Notes under the pieces: model-generated | What the model saw: only the letters and a program-made list of their open reading frames with translations | The model's database searches: none | Told to the model about the DNA's origin: nothing | Shown: positions 49,488-59,148 of the stretch, piece by piece | Position numbering within the stretch: position 1 is the first letter of the stretch | Layout of the letters: each line of letters starts with the position of its first letter | Assembly (NCBI GenBank): GCA_016703785.1 | Contig: JADJBM010000004.1 | Location: forward strand, 260,020-324,019 | Length of the DNA stretch: 64,000 nt | Direction: 5' to 3' | Source of the DNA: Betaproteobacteria bacterium | Lineage (GTDB): Bacteria; Pseudomonadota; Gammaproteobacteria; Burkholderiales; Rhodocyclaceae | Translations under genes and position numbers: made by a program

Positions 49488-50201
49488 ATGAAGAAGACCC
49501 TGCTGGTTGGAGTGGCAATTCTCTTGATCGTCCTGGGGGGCGCGGCCTATTGGCTGTATTCGTCGCTCGACTCCATCGTCAAGACGGCCATCGAAAAGTA
49601 CGGCTCGGAGATCACCCAGGTCGCCGTCAGCGTCAACGCCGTCGCGCTGTCGCCCACCGACGGCAAGGGGGAAGTCAAAGGCCTGCGCGTCGGCAACCCG
49701 AAGGGTTTTCGCACGCCCCATGCCGTTTCCGTCGGCGCCATAGAACTCGCCGTGGCCCCCGCCAGCCTCACCGGCGACGTGGTGCTGATCCGCAAGATCG
49801 CCATCGCTTCGCCGCGCATCTCGTATGAAGCCGGCAGCGGCGACAAGAGCAATTTCGATGTCATCCAGCAGAATGTCGATCGATCGCTCGGCAAGGGCAA
49901 GAAAGAGAAGGACAAGAACTCGCCGGAACAGAAGATGATCGTCGAGCACCTGCTCATCCGCGACATCAAGGTGACTTACTCGCCCATCCTGCTCGAAGGC
50001 AAAGGCTTCGAGATCTCCCTGCCGGACATCGAACTGCGCGACATCGGCAAGGCGAAGGGCGGGGTCACTTCCGGCGAACTGGTCAAGGTCGTCACGGATG
50101 CGCTGATGACGCGGATGACGCGCGCCATCACCAATTCGCTGAAAGGCACCGCCGACATCACGAAGAGCGTGACCGACGGCGTGAAGGGATTGTTCAAATA
50201 A
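49488..50201 (+). CDS. AsmA-like / DUF748-type membrane-anchored protein
   Basis: 237 residues with one N-terminal membrane helix (about 3-25; LLVGVAILLIVLGGAAYWLY) and an AsmA-like extracytoplasmic domain with the typical GEVKGLRVGNPKGF and LLIRDIKVTY strands. AsmA-family proteins act in envelope lipid transport or outer-membrane assembly; this short form is uncharacterised. The ATG used has GGAGG five bases upstream; an earlier ATG (49476) is possible. Confidence 0.7.
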   Translation: MKKTLLVGVAILLIVLGGAAYWLYSSLDSIVKTAIEKYGSEITQVAVSVNAVALSPTDGKGEVKGLRVGNPKGFRTPHAVSVGAIELAVAPASLTGDVVLIRKIAIASPRISYEAGSGDKSNFDVIQQNVDRSLGKGKKEKDKNSPEQKMIVEHLLIRDIKVTYSPILLEGKGFEISLPDIELRDIGKAKGGVTSGELVKVVTDALMTRMTRAITNSLKGTADITKSVTDGVKGLFK

Positions 50202-50235
50202 TGAACCTCGAATACCCGCCGGGGTCTAGACAGCC

Positions 50236-50859
50236 GTGAGCCACGCCAAAGCCGACAATACCCCGCTGACGACACGTCTCCTGCACGCAGGCGACCGGCC
50301 CGCCATCGAGCACTTCTTCCTCGTCGAGATGGACGACGTGTCGCTCTACTGGCGCTTCTTCCGCACCATGACGCCGATGACCGTCAACGTCTATGTGACG
50401 CAGATGCGTTTCGACAACGGCTGCGTCGCCTACGGCGCGTTCTTCGATGAGCGCCTCGTCGGCGTGGCCGAGCTCTCGGCCATTCCCGGCAGCGAAACCT
50501 GCGCGGAGAACCGCCCAGGTTCGCTTTCCTGCGGGGAACTGGGCATTGCCGTCTCCAACCACCTGCACCACAAGGGCATCGGCCGCCAGTTGCTCACCCG
50601 CCTGCTCGACGATGCGTGGACGCGCGGCCTGAAGCGCATCCAGCTTTCCAGCCTGCGCGACAACCGCCCCATGCTGGGGCTGGCCGCCCGTCTCGGCTTC
50701 CAGCCGCTGCGCGAGGAATCGGGCGAGGTCATCATGCAGGCGCTGCGCCCGGCCGACTGGCCGCAGGCGGTGCCGCGCCGCATGAAACAGTCGGCCGCAC
50801 CAACTGCGGAGCGCGAGATCAACTGCAGCGCGAAGGTCGTCAACGCACGCTGCAGGTAA
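50236..50859 (+). CDS. GNAT-family N-acetyltransferase
   Basis: 207 residues with a GNAT acetyl-CoA motif (ELGIAVSNHLHHKGIGRQLL) and C-terminal LGLAARLGFQPLREES. GTG start. Substrate unknown; the nearby formate dehydrogenase gives no clear link. Its last ~20 bases overlap the convergent formate dehydrogenase alpha gene. Confidence 0.78.
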   Translation: MSHAKADNTPLTTRLLHAGDRPAIEHFFLVEMDDVSLYWRFFRTMTPMTVNVYVTQMRFDNGCVAYGAFFDERLVGVAELSAIPGSETCAENRPGSLSCGELGIAVSNHLHHKGIGRQLLTRLLDDAWTRGLKRIQLSSLRDNRPMLGLAARLGFQPLREESGEVIMQALRPADWPQAVPRRMKQSAAPTAEREINCSAKVVNARCR

Positions 50860-53604
50860 TTCTTGCCGCGCAGTACTTGAACTCGGGAATCTTGCCGAAG
50901 GGATCGAGCGCGGGATTGGTCAGCAGGTTCGCCGCCGCCTCGACATAGCAGAAGGGCATGAACAGCGTGCCGCGCGCCAGTCCTGCATCGGCGCGCGCCC
51001 TGGCCGACACCTTGCCGCGCCGCGTTTCCAGCACGACAAAATCCCCCGCGACGCAATTCAACTCCGCCAGATCCGCCGGGTGCATGTCCACATGCGCTTC
51101 CGGCTCCAGCGCATCCAGCACCGCCGAACGCCGCGTCATGGCGCCGGTGTGCCAGTGCTCCAGCACGCGCCCGGTGATGAGTACGAAGGGAAAATCGGCA
51201 TCCGGCACTTCGGCCGCTGGCCGAAACTGCGCCGGAACGAATCGGCCGCGACCGCTGGCCGTCGGAAAGCGCTCGGTGAAAATCACCGGCTGGCCCGCAT
51301 CCGCCGCATCCACGCAGGGATAGGTCACGGCGCCTTCCTTCTCCAGTCGCGCCCAGCTGATGCCGGCGATCGACGGCATGGCGCCGCGCATTTCCTCGAA
51401 CACCTCCTGCGACCCGGCGTAATTCCAGTCGAGGCCGAGCCGGCGCGCCAGTTCCTGCAGGATCCACAAGTCCTGCCGCGCTTCGCCCGGCGGCGCGATG
51501 GCGGCGCGGCCGATCTGCACCGTGCGGTCGGTGTTGGTGAAGCTGCCGGTCTTCTCGGCGAAGCTCGAGGCCGGCAGCACGACGTCGGCGAGCGCCGCCG
51601 TTTCGGTGAGGAAGAGGTCCTGCACGACAAGATGTTCGAGGCTGGCCAGTCCGGCGCGCGTATGCGCGAGGTCGGGGTCCGACATGGCCGGGTTCTCGCC
51701 CATGACGTACATCCCTCTGATCTCGCCGCGATGCGCCGCATCGAGGATTTCCACCACGGTCAGGCCGGGCTTCGGATCGAGCTGCACGCCCCACAGCTTT
51801 TCGAAGCGGCTGCGCACCGCATCGTCCGCCACGCGACCGTAGTCGGGCAGCATCATCGGGATGAGGCCGGCATCCGACGCGCCCTGCACGTTGTTCTGTC
51901 CGCGCAGCGGATGCAGGCCGGTGCCAGGCCGGCCGATCTGGCCGGTCATCAGCGCCAGCGCGATGAGGCAGCGCGCGTTGTCGGTGCCGTGCGTGTGCTG
52001 CGAGACGCCCATGCCCCAGAAGATCATCGCCGCGCGCGCCTGCGCGTAGGTGCGCGCCACGGCGCGGATCGTCTCCGCATCGATGCCGCAGACCGCCGCG
52101 GCCGCCTCCGGCGTGACGCGCAGCGCGTTCTCGCGGAAATCGGCGAAGCCTTCCGTCCGCTCGTCGATGAAGGCGTCGTTGGTCAGCCCTTCGGTGATGA
52201 TGACGTGGGCCATGGCGTTGAGCAACGCCACGTCGCTGTCGGGCTTGAACTGCAGCGCGTAGCGCGCGTGGCGCGCCAGCTCTGTCCGGCGCGGGTCCAT
52301 GACGATCAGCGTAGCGCCGCGCTTTACCGCATTCTTCATCCACGTCGCCGCCACCGGGTGGTTCACCGTCGGGTTGGCGCCGATGACGACGATCACGTCG
52401 GCATGCTCGACGTCGGCGACGGGATTCGACACCGCGCCCGAGCCGATGCCTTCGAGCAGCGCCGCCACCGACGAGGCATGGCACAGCCGCGTGCAGTGGT
52501 CGACGTTGTTGCTGCCGAAGCCCGTGCGCACCAGCTTCTGGAACAGGTACGCCTCCTCGTTCGAGCCCTTGGCCGAGCCGAAGCCGGCCAATGCCTGCTT
52601 GCCGTCGCGCTGCAGGATGCGCTTGAGGCCGTCGGCGGCGAAGTCGAGCGCCTCCATCCAGCTCGCCTCGCGGAAATCCGCCAGGGTGTTGTCGACGGAT
52701 TTCGCCACGCCCGGCTTGCGCATGAGCGGCTTCTGCAGGCGCTGCGGATGGCGCGCGTAGTCGTAGCCGTAGCGCCCCTTGACGCACAGGCGGCCATGGT
52801 TGGCCGGCCCGTCGCGGCCTTCCGCCGTGACGATCGCGTTGTCGCGCACGCGGTAGGTGATCTGGCAGCCGACGCCGCAGTAGGGGCAGAGGGAGTCGAC
52901 CTGCCTCTCCTCCTTTGGAAAAGGGGGGCGGGGGGGGAAGCGGGCCCCCAATCCCCGGGCTGCGTCGCCCCCTTTTTCAAAGGGGGTTGTGCAGGGAGCA
53001 GCGCGCCCGTCGGGCAGGCGGCGACGCACTCGCCGCAACCGACGCAGGAACTCTCCCCCATCGGGTCATGGAAATCGAAGACGATCTCCGCCTGCGCGCC
53101 GCGCCGGGCGTAGCCGATGACGTCGTTCACCTGCACCTCGCGGCAGGCGCGCAGGCAACGCGTGCACTGGATGCAGGCGTCCAGCCGCACGGCGATGGCG
53201 GGATGCGAGGCATCCGCCGCCGGCTGCGCGCGTCGCGGGAAGCGCGGCGCGGCCACGTCCATGCGCCGCGCCCAGAAGTCCAGTTCGGAATCGGCGCGCA
53301 CCGCCTCGTCCGGCATATCGGAGCTCAGCAGCTCCAGCACCATCTTCTGCGCTGCCACGGCGCGCGCGCTCTGGGCCTGCACCTGCATGCCGGCCTTCGG
53401 CGCGCGACAGCACGACGGCGCCAGGGCGCGTTCGCCGCCGATCTCCACGACGCAGGCGCGGCAGTTGCCATCGGCGCGCAGGCCGTCCTTGTAACAGAGA
53501 TGCGGGATGTCGACGCCGTGGCGCTGAGCGGCTTGCAGGATGCTCTCGCCCTCGCGGGCGTCGACCTCTCGGCCGTCGAGGGTGAATTGAATCGTGCCCC
53601 TCAC
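50840..53604 (-). CDS. fdsA: NAD-dependent formate dehydrogenase, molybdenum alpha subunit (reading frame broken at a repeat)
   Basis: Catalytic subunit oxidising formate to CO2. The N-terminal frame (to about 52.91 kb) has a ferredoxin-type [2Fe-2S] domain (CYKDGLRADGNCRAC), and 4Fe-4S sites CIQCTRCLRAC and CVGCGECVAACPTGA. A second frame continues with CPYCGVGCQITY, the bis-MGD domain and the active-site Cys in DHCTRLCHAS, where some enzymes carry selenocysteine. The switch falls in a GC-rich inserted repeat with long homopolymers. One base would join the frames, so the gene may be whole. Start overlaps the fused beta/gamma subunit gene (ATGA). Confidence 0.82.
52908..52990. repeat. Palindromic repeat inserted within fdsA
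   Basis: Inverted repeat whose arms read CCCCCTTTGAAAAAGGGGG on one side and a matching CCTCCTTTGGAAAAGGGGGG on the other, joined by a G/C-rich centre (GGGCTGCGTCGCC, GGGCCCCC). It sits exactly in the linker between the FeS N-terminal part and the catalytic domain, and holds runs of six and eight G/C. Confidence 0.75.
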
Positions 53605-53632
53605 CCTGCCCTCTCCCCGGAGGGGCGAGGGG
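53599..53632. repeat. Palindromic repeat at the fdsB/fdsA junction
   Basis: CCCTCTCCCC-GG-AGGGGCGAGGGG-type palindrome of the dispersed family. It is translated as the last residues of the beta subunit (EGFSPRPSGERAG) and spans the overlap of the two genes, so a repeat has supplied the C-terminus. Confidence 0.7.
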
Positions 53633-55283
53633 AAAACCCTTCACCCTCCACTTCTTGCGGGAAAAACTTCAGCACCGACAGCAGCGGATTCGGCGCCGCC
53701 TGGCCGAGACCGCAGATCGAGGCGTCCTGCATGGTTTGCGACAGATCCTTAAGCAAGCTGGTGTCCCACGCCGCGCGCGCCATCAACTCGGACGCCTTCG
53801 CCGTGCCGACGCGGCAGGGCGTGCACTTGCCGCAGGATTCGTGGGCGAAGAACTGCATGGCGTTCAATGCCACGGCGCGCGCGCTGTCGTGCTGCGACAG
53901 CACGATGATCGCCGCCGAGCCGATGAAGCAGCCGTGTTCCTGCAGCGTGTCGAAATCCAGCGGCACGTCGGCCAGTGACGCCGGCAGGATGCCGCCGGAG
54001 GCGCCGCCCGGCAGGTAGCCGTAGAGTTCGTGGCCAGGCTGCATGCCCTCGCAGAATTCATTGACCAGTTCGCGCAGCGTGATGCCCGCCGGCGCCAGAT
54101 GCACGCCGGGCTTCACCACCCGCCCGCTCACCGAGAACGAACGCAGGCCCTTGCGGCCGTGCCGGCCCTGCGCGGCGAACCAGTCGGCGCCGCGCTCGAC
54201 GATCTCGCGCACCCAATACAGGGTCTCCATGTTGTGCTCGAGCGTGGGCCGGCCGAACAGCCCGACCTCCGCCACGTAGGGCGGACGCAGGCGCGGCTGG
54301 CCGCGCTTGCCCTCGATGGATTCGATCATGGCCGATTCCTCGCCGCAGACATAGGCGCCGGCGCCGCGGCGCAGTTCGATTTCCGGCGCGTCGGGGAAGG
54401 CGGCGCGCAGCGCATCGAGTTCCTCCGCCAGCAGCGCGCGCAGACCGGCGTACTCGTCGCGCAGATACACGTAGATCTTTTCGATGCCCACCGCCCAGGC
54501 GGCGATGAGCATGCCTTCGAGGAAGCGGTGCGGCTCGCGCTCCAGATAGAAGCGGTCCTTGAAGGTGCCCGGCTCGCCCTCGTCGATGTTCACCGCCATC
54601 AGGCGCGGCGCCGGCATGTCGCGCACGACGCGCCACTTGCGCCCCGCCGGAAAGCCCGCGCCGCCGAGGCCGCGCAGATGGGCCTGCTCCAGCGCGGCGA
54701 TGATGTCTTCCGCGCTGCGGCGGCCGGCGACGCAGTCCGCGTACAGCCGGTAACCGCCTGCGGCGCGATAGTCGGCGAGGCGGCGCGCGCCTTCCGGCAT
54801 CGGCGCGTCGGTCGCACCGGCATCGATGGCATAGCGCACGGCATGCGGGTCGGCTTCTTCGACCGGGTTCTGCCCCACCACCGCCACCGGCGCGCACTCG
54901 CAGCGGCCGACGCAGGGCACGCGCTGCACGCGCACGCCGTCTCCCAGCGACTGACTTATGGCCGCGACCAGTTCGTTCGCCCCGGCCATCGCGCAGGAGA
55001 TGGAATCGCACACGCGCACGGTGAGCGGCGGCGGCGGTGTCTCGCCCGCGCGCACCACGTCGAAGTGATGGTAGAAGGTGGCGACCTCGAACACCTCGGC
55101 GCGCGACAGCTTCATCGCCTCGGCCAGCGCGGCGAGGTGATCCGCCGACAGAAAGCCATGCGCGTCCTGCAGGCGGTGCAGGTATTCGATGAGCAGGTCG
55201 CGGCGCGGTGTCTGTGCGCCAAGCATGGCGGCGATGGCTTTGCGGGCGGCGGCGGGAACGGGATTCACATGGCGGCGAGACAT
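53601..55283 (-). CDS. fdsB: Formate dehydrogenase NADH/FMN subunit, NuoE-NuoF fusion
   Basis: 560-residue electron-output subunit that passes electrons from formate to NAD+. Residues about 1-150 are a NuoE/FdsG-like [2Fe-2S] domain (CDSISC ... CVGRCEC). The rest is NuoF/FdsB-like, with FMN site GLGGAGFPAGRKW, NADH site GAGAYVCGEESAMIES and a C-terminal 4Fe-4S site (ESCGKCTPCRVGT ... ICGLG). In most Fds operons these are two genes. Start is taken at MSRRHVNPV; an earlier ATG (55346) is possible. It precedes fdsA, and no fdsC/fdsD maturation genes are adjacent. Confidence 0.88.
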   Translation of the reverse strand: MSRRHVNPVPAAARKAIAAMLGAQTPRRDLLIEYLHRLQDAHGFLSADHLAALAEAMKLSRAEVFEVATFYHHFDVVRAGETPPPPLTVRVCDSISCAMAGANELVAAISQSLGDGVRVQRVPCVGRCECAPVAVVGQNPVEEADPHAVRYAIDAGATDAPMPEGARRLADYRAAGGYRLYADCVAGRRSAEDIIAALEQAHLRGLGGAGFPAGRKWRVVRDMPAPRLMAVNIDEGEPGTFKDRFYLEREPHRFLEGMLIAAWAVGIEKIYVYLRDEYAGLRALLAEELDALRAAFPDAPEIELRRGAGAYVCGEESAMIESIEGKRGQPRLRPPYVAEVGLFGRPTLEHNMETLYWVREIVERGADWFAAQGRHGRKGLRSFSVSGRVVKPGVHLAPAGITLRELVNEFCEGMQPGHELYGYLPGGASGGILPASLADVPLDFDTLQEHGCFIGSAAIIVLSQHDSARAVALNAMQFFAHESCGKCTPCRVGTAKASELMARAAWDTSLLKDLSQTMQDASICGLGQAAPNPLLSVLKFFPQEVEGEGFSPRPSGERAG

Positions 55284-55471
55284 GGCGGGATTTTGCAGGA
55301 TTGCTTGCACTTGAACAATCCCGGATCGCTCAGGGACAACCATCATGCCACTAGGTATTCATCCTGATTGTTCATGCGGGGCGCCCAGTTTAATTTGTCA
55401 TGGACTGTCCATCTGTCTCTTGGCCAACGTAGCCCATTCAACGCAACCCCATCGGGGAGGAGGAATAATTC

Positions 55472-56041
55472 ATGAGCACTGCCGTTGTGATTCACCCTGC
55501 GATCGACGCCGGCAGCAAGCCGGCCGCGGCCGGTTTTGCCGGCGGCAAGCTGACCTGCAAGTGCCCCACCGACAAGGTCGAGGTGACGATTTCCGCGCAG
55601 ACCGCGCACAACCATGCCTGCGGCTGCAGCAAGTGCTGGAAGCCGAAGGGCGCCCTGTTCTCGCAAGTCGCCGTCGTCTCGCGCGACAAGGTCAGCGTCA
55701 CGGCCCATCCGGAAAAGCTGAAGATCGTCGATGCCAATGCCACCATCCAGCGCCACGCCTGCACCGGCTGCGGCGTGCACATGTTCGGCCGCATCGAGAA
55801 CAAGGCGCATCCGTTCTACGGCCTCGACTTCGTGCACACCGAGCTCTCCGACAGCAGCGGCTGGTCGCCGCCCGAGTTCGCCGCCTTCGTCTCCTCCATC
55901 ATCGAGACGGGCACCGATCCCGCGCAGATGCCCGCCGTGCGCGCGCGCCTGAAGGCGCTCGGCCTGGAGCCCTACGACTGCCTCTCGCCCGCCCTGATGG
56001 ATGCCATCTCCACGCACGTGGCCAAGAGCAAAGCCGCTTAA
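55472..56041 (+). CDS. gfa: S-(hydroxymethyl)glutathione synthase
   Basis: Zinc protein reported to speed the addition of formaldehyde to glutathione. The 189-residue product has the Gfa zinc ligands: CKC, CGCSKCW and CTGCGVHMFG. A good ribosome site (GGGGAGGAGG) precedes the ATG. It is divergent from the formate dehydrogenase genes and next to frmB and frmA, which together form the glutathione route from formaldehyde to CO2. Confidence 0.92.
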   Translation: MSTAVVIHPAIDAGSKPAAAGFAGGKLTCKCPTDKVEVTISAQTAHNHACGCSKCWKPKGALFSQVAVVSRDKVSVTAHPEKLKIVDANATIQRHACTGCGVHMFGRIENKAHPFYGLDFVHTELSDSSGWSPPEFAAFVSSIIETGTDPAQMPAVRARLKALGLEPYDCLSPALMDAISTHVAKSKAA

Positions 56042-56063
56042 GTCGTCACTGTCCTTCCCTGCC

Positions 56064-56153
56064 CCCTCTCCCGCTAGCGGGAGAGGGTTGGGGAGAGGGT
56101 GGGCAGTCGCAGTATTCCCCTCCTAGCCCTCTCCCCGTGGGACGGGGAGAGGG
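56064..56153. repeat. Two GC-rich palindromes between gfa and frmB
   Basis: CCCTCTCCCGC-TA-GCGGGAGAGGG (56064-56087) and CCCTCTCCCCGT-GGG-ACGGGGAGAGGG (56127-56153). Both belong to the dispersed CCCTCTCCC family. They fill the gap between convergent genes and could act as bidirectional transcription barriers. Confidence 0.85.
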
Positions 56154-56161
56154 GATTGCTT

Positions 56162-57040
56162 TTACTGCTGCAGCGCGCCCTCGCCCGCTGGCTGACGGGC
56201 GGCCAGGTGTCGGGCGTGGAACCGAAGATGCTCCTCGATGAAGCTGGCGATGAAGAAATAGCTGTGGTCGTAGCCCTCGCGCAGGCGCAGGTCGAGCGCC
56301 ACGCCGGCGCGCTCGCACGCCTCGCGCAGCAGTTCCGGCTTGAGCTGGGTTTCGAGAAACTGGTCCTTCGTGCCCTGGTCGACCAGCAGCGGCGGCCCCT
56401 TCCAGCCGCGTGACTCGATCAGCGCCGTGGCATCGTAATTGCGCCAGGCGTTGCGGTCCTCGCCGAGATAGCCGCTTAACGCCTTCTCGCCCCAGGGGCA
56501 ACGCATCGGCGACGAGATGGGTGCAAAAGCAGATGCCGACTTGAAGCGCTGCGGGTTCTTCAGGGCCAGCGTGAGCGCGCCATGCCCGCCCATCGAATGC
56601 CCGAAGACGCCGACGCGGGTCGGATCGACGGCAAAATTCGACGCGACCAGCCACGGCAGTTCTTCGGCCAGGTAGGAATACATGCGGTAGTGCTTGCGCC
56701 ACGGCTCCTGCGTCGCGTCCAGGTAGAAGCCGGCACCCACGCCGAAATCGTAGCTGTCCTTGTCGTCGGGCACACCTTCGCCGCGCGGGCTGGTGTCCGG
56801 CGCCACGATGGCGATGCCGAGCTCCGCCGCGACGCGCTGCGCGCCCGCCTTGACGATGAAGTTGTCCTCGGTGCAGGTCAGGCCCGACAGCCAGTAAAGC
56901 ACCGGCACCAGCCCCTGCTGCGCCTGCGGCGGCATGAACACCCCGAAGCGCATGGTGCAGCCGGTCTCCGGCGAGGCGTGGCTGTAGACCCCCTGCACGC
57001 CGCCGAAGCACAGGTTCTGGGTAACGGTTGTCAGTGCCAT
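56162..57040 (-). CDS. frmB: S-formylglutathione hydrolase
   Basis: Esterase-D-type serine hydrolase that splits S-formylglutathione into formate and glutathione. The 292 residues show the nucleophile motif GHSMGGHGAL, catalytic Asp in LLVDQGTKDQF and His in YDHSYFF. Start MALTTVTQNL matches the family. It begins five bases after frmA ends, so the two are co-transcribed. Confidence 0.94.
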   Translation of the reverse strand: MALTTVTQNLCFGGVQGVYSHASPETGCTMRFGVFMPPQAQQGLVPVLYWLSGLTCTEDNFIVKAGAQRVAAELGIAIVAPDTSPRGEGVPDDKDSYDFGVGAGFYLDATQEPWRKHYRMYSYLAEELPWLVASNFAVDPTRVGVFGHSMGGHGALTLALKNPQRFKSASAFAPISSPMRCPWGEKALSGYLGEDRNAWRNYDATALIESRGWKGPPLLVDQGTKDQFLETQLKPELLREACERAGVALDLRLREGYDHSYFFIASFIEEHLRFHARHLAARQPAGEGALQQ

Positions 57041-57045
57041 GATGC

Positions 57046-58155
57046 TCAGAAGGTTACTACCGATCTGATCGACTTGCCCTCGTGCATCAGGTCGAAGGCC
57101 TCGTTGATGCGCTCCAGCGGCATGACGTGGGTGATCAGGTCGTCGATGTTCACCTTGCCGTCCATGTACCAGTCCACGATCTTCGGCACGTCGGTGCGGC
57201 CGCGCGCGCCGCCGAAGGCCGAGCCTTTCCAGACGCGGCCGGTGACCAGCTGGAACGGCCGCGTAGTGATTTCCTGGCCGGCGCCGGCGACGCCGATGAT
57301 GGTGGAGACGCCCCAGCCCTTGTGGCAGCACTCCAGCGCCTGGCGCATCAACTTGACGTTGCCGACGCACTCGAAGGTGTAGTCGGCGCCGCCCTTCGTC
57401 AGGTTGACCAGGTAGGCGACGAGGTCGCCCTCGACTTCCTTCGGATTGACGAAGTGCGTCATGCCGAATTTTTCCGCCAGCGCCTTGCGCCCCGGGTTCA
57501 GGTCCACGCCGATGATCATCTCGGCGCCGACCATGCGCGCGCCCTGGACCACGTTGAGGCCGATGCCGCCGAGGCCGAACACCACGACGCGCGAACCCGC
57601 GGTCACCTTGGCCGTGTAGATCACCGCGCCGATCCCGGTGGTGACGCCGCAGCCGATGTAGCACACCTTCTCGAAGGGCGCGTCCTCGCGGATCTTCGCC
57701 ACCGAGATCTCCGGCATCACCGAATAGTTGGCGAAGGTCGAGGTGCCCATGTAATGGAAGACCGGCTTGCCGCCGAGGCTGAAGCGGCTGGTGCCGTCCG
57801 GCATCAGGCCCTGGCCCTGGGTGGAGCGGATCGCCTGGCAGAGGTTGGTCTTCTGCGACAGGCAGTACTCGCACTGGCGGCATTCCGGCGTGTACAGCGG
57901 AATCACGTGGTCGCCCGGCTTGACGCTGGTGACGCCGGCGCCCACCTCGACGACGACGCCTGCGCCCTCGTGGCCGAGGATCGCCGGGAAGATCCCTTCC
58001 GGATCGTCGCCCGAAAGCGTGAAGGCGTCAGTGTGGCACACGCCGGTGGCCTTGATCTCCACCAGCACCTCGCCGGCGCGCGGGCCGTCGAGGTGCACCG
58101 TTTCGATCGTCAGGGGGGCACCCGCCTTGTGGGCAACGGCTGCGCGTACGTCCAT
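57046..58155 (-). CDS. frmA: S-(hydroxymethyl)glutathione dehydrogenase / class III alcohol dehydrogenase
   Basis: Zinc- and NAD-dependent enzyme oxidising S-hydroxymethylglutathione to S-formylglutathione. The 369-residue length is exact for class III. Visible are catalytic zinc ligands (GVCHTD, GHEGAG), the structural-zinc cysteines (CRQCEYC...NLC), and the NAD motif VFGLGGIGLNVV. Encoded upstream of frmB. Confidence 0.96.
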   Translation of the reverse strand: MDVRAAVAHKAGAPLTIETVHLDGPRAGEVLVEIKATGVCHTDAFTLSGDDPEGIFPAILGHEGAGVVVEVGAGVTSVKPGDHVIPLYTPECRQCEYCLSQKTNLCQAIRSTQGQGLMPDGTSRFSLGGKPVFHYMGTSTFANYSVMPEISVAKIREDAPFEKVCYIGCGVTTGIGAVIYTAKVTAGSRVVVFGLGGIGLNVVQGARMVGAEMIIGVDLNPGRKALAEKFGMTHFVNPKEVEGDLVAYLVNLTKGGADYTFECVGNVKLMRQALECCHKGWGVSTIIGVAGAGQEITTRPFQLVTGRVWKGSAFGGARGRTDVPKIVDWYMDGKVNIDDLITHVMPLERINEAFDLMHEGKSIRSVVTF

Positions 58156-58213
58156 GTGTCTGCTCCTGTAAGTGAATGAATGGGTGATGCGGGACGCGAC
58201 CGTCGCGCCCGCC

Positions 58214-58795
58214 TTATTCGAATAGCGGCGTTATCGCCTTGAGCACTTCCGCCGTCGGCGTGCCGTAGGGCAGGATGCGGGCCAGCGTGCCGGCGCCATC
58301 CACCACGTACAGGTTGGCCGGATGGTCCACCGTGTAGGCGGTCGCCCCCTTGTTGCGGCCGATGTAGCGGAAATGCGAGCCGTAGGCCTTCACCATGCGG
58401 CGCAGCTGCGCTTCGCTGCCCGTCAGCGGTGCGATCGCCGGGCTGAAGGCGCCGACATACTCGGCCAGGCGCGGCGGCGTGTCGCGGCCGGGATCGAGCG
58501 AGACGAAAGCCGTGCGCACCCTGTCCTGCTTCCCGCCGAGCGCTGCGAGGATTTCCTTGAACTGCTGCAGGTCGGTCGGGCACACATCCGGGCAGCTCAT
58601 GTAGCCGAAGTAGATCAGCACCACCCTGCCGCGCTGTTCGGCCAGCCGGAACGACCCGCCGCGCGCGTCCTGCAATTCGAAGTCGCCGCCCAGCGCCCGC
58701 TTCGCCGGCGCGGCTTCCGCCCTGGGCGCATGCGCCCCCGCCGCCAGCGGCAGCGCCAGACACACCAGCAACATCGCTCGGCCGAGCGCTCGCAT
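58214..58795 (-). CDS. SCO1/SenC family copper chaperone
   Basis: Exported thioredoxin-fold protein of 193 residues that helps assemble the CuA site of cytochrome oxidase or acts in redox defence. Signal peptide (MRALGRAMLLVCLALPLAAG), copper-binding CPDVCP, and the conserved distal histidine in DHPANLYVVD are all present. It follows the minus-strand frmA start by 58 bases; link to the formaldehyde genes is unclear. Confidence 0.9.
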   Translation of the reverse strand: MRALGRAMLLVCLALPLAAGAHAPRAEAAPAKRALGGDFELQDARGGSFRLAEQRGRVVLIYFGYMSCPDVCPTDLQQFKEILAALGGKQDRVRTAFVSLDPGRDTPPRLAEYVGAFSPAIAPLTGSEAQLRRMVKAYGSHFRYIGRNKGATAYTVDHPANLYVVDGAGTLARILPYGTPTAEVLKAITPLFE

Positions 58796-58932
58796 CGCGT
58801 TGATTTCTTCCGATCCGTCCGGTTCACGGCAGCGCCCACGCAGCGCCCCTGCGGGAGAATATAGACACTCCCGCCGCCGCGAGTAATCCGGATCGTTCCA
58901 GAGGAGGCTAGGGGTTATCCCTTAGCTTTACA

Positions 58933-59148
58933 CCCTCTCCCCGCCCGCGGGGAGAGGGCTGGGGTGAGGGGTCGCCGTTTCTCGCCGTATTGTGGAGACT
59001 TACTTTGACAAAGATGGAAAGGCCGCACTGAGTTACGGGAATTTTTCAATTCGAGCACGGCCCCTTTTGTTCGTGCTCTCCCCGTTCCGGGAGAGGGTTG
59101 AGTGAGGGCCGCCGTTTCTCGCCGTACTGTGGAGGCTGACTTTTACTG
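58933..59148. repeat. Two copies of a composite repeat
   Basis: Each copy is a palindrome (CCCTCTCCCCGC-CC-GCGGGGAGAGGG at 58933-58958; CTCTCCCCG-TTC-CGGGAGAGG at 59076-59096). A shared tail follows: GCCGTTTCTCGCCGTAYTGT, then GGAGRCT and ACTTT, ending at ~59008 and ~59146. The region from 58796 to 59148 holds no gene that can be recognised. Confidence 0.8.

Noticed and set aside
51080..53113. 677-codon plus-strand frame opposite formate dehydrogenase
   Set aside because: Antisense to the molybdoenzyme gene; no recognisable motif.
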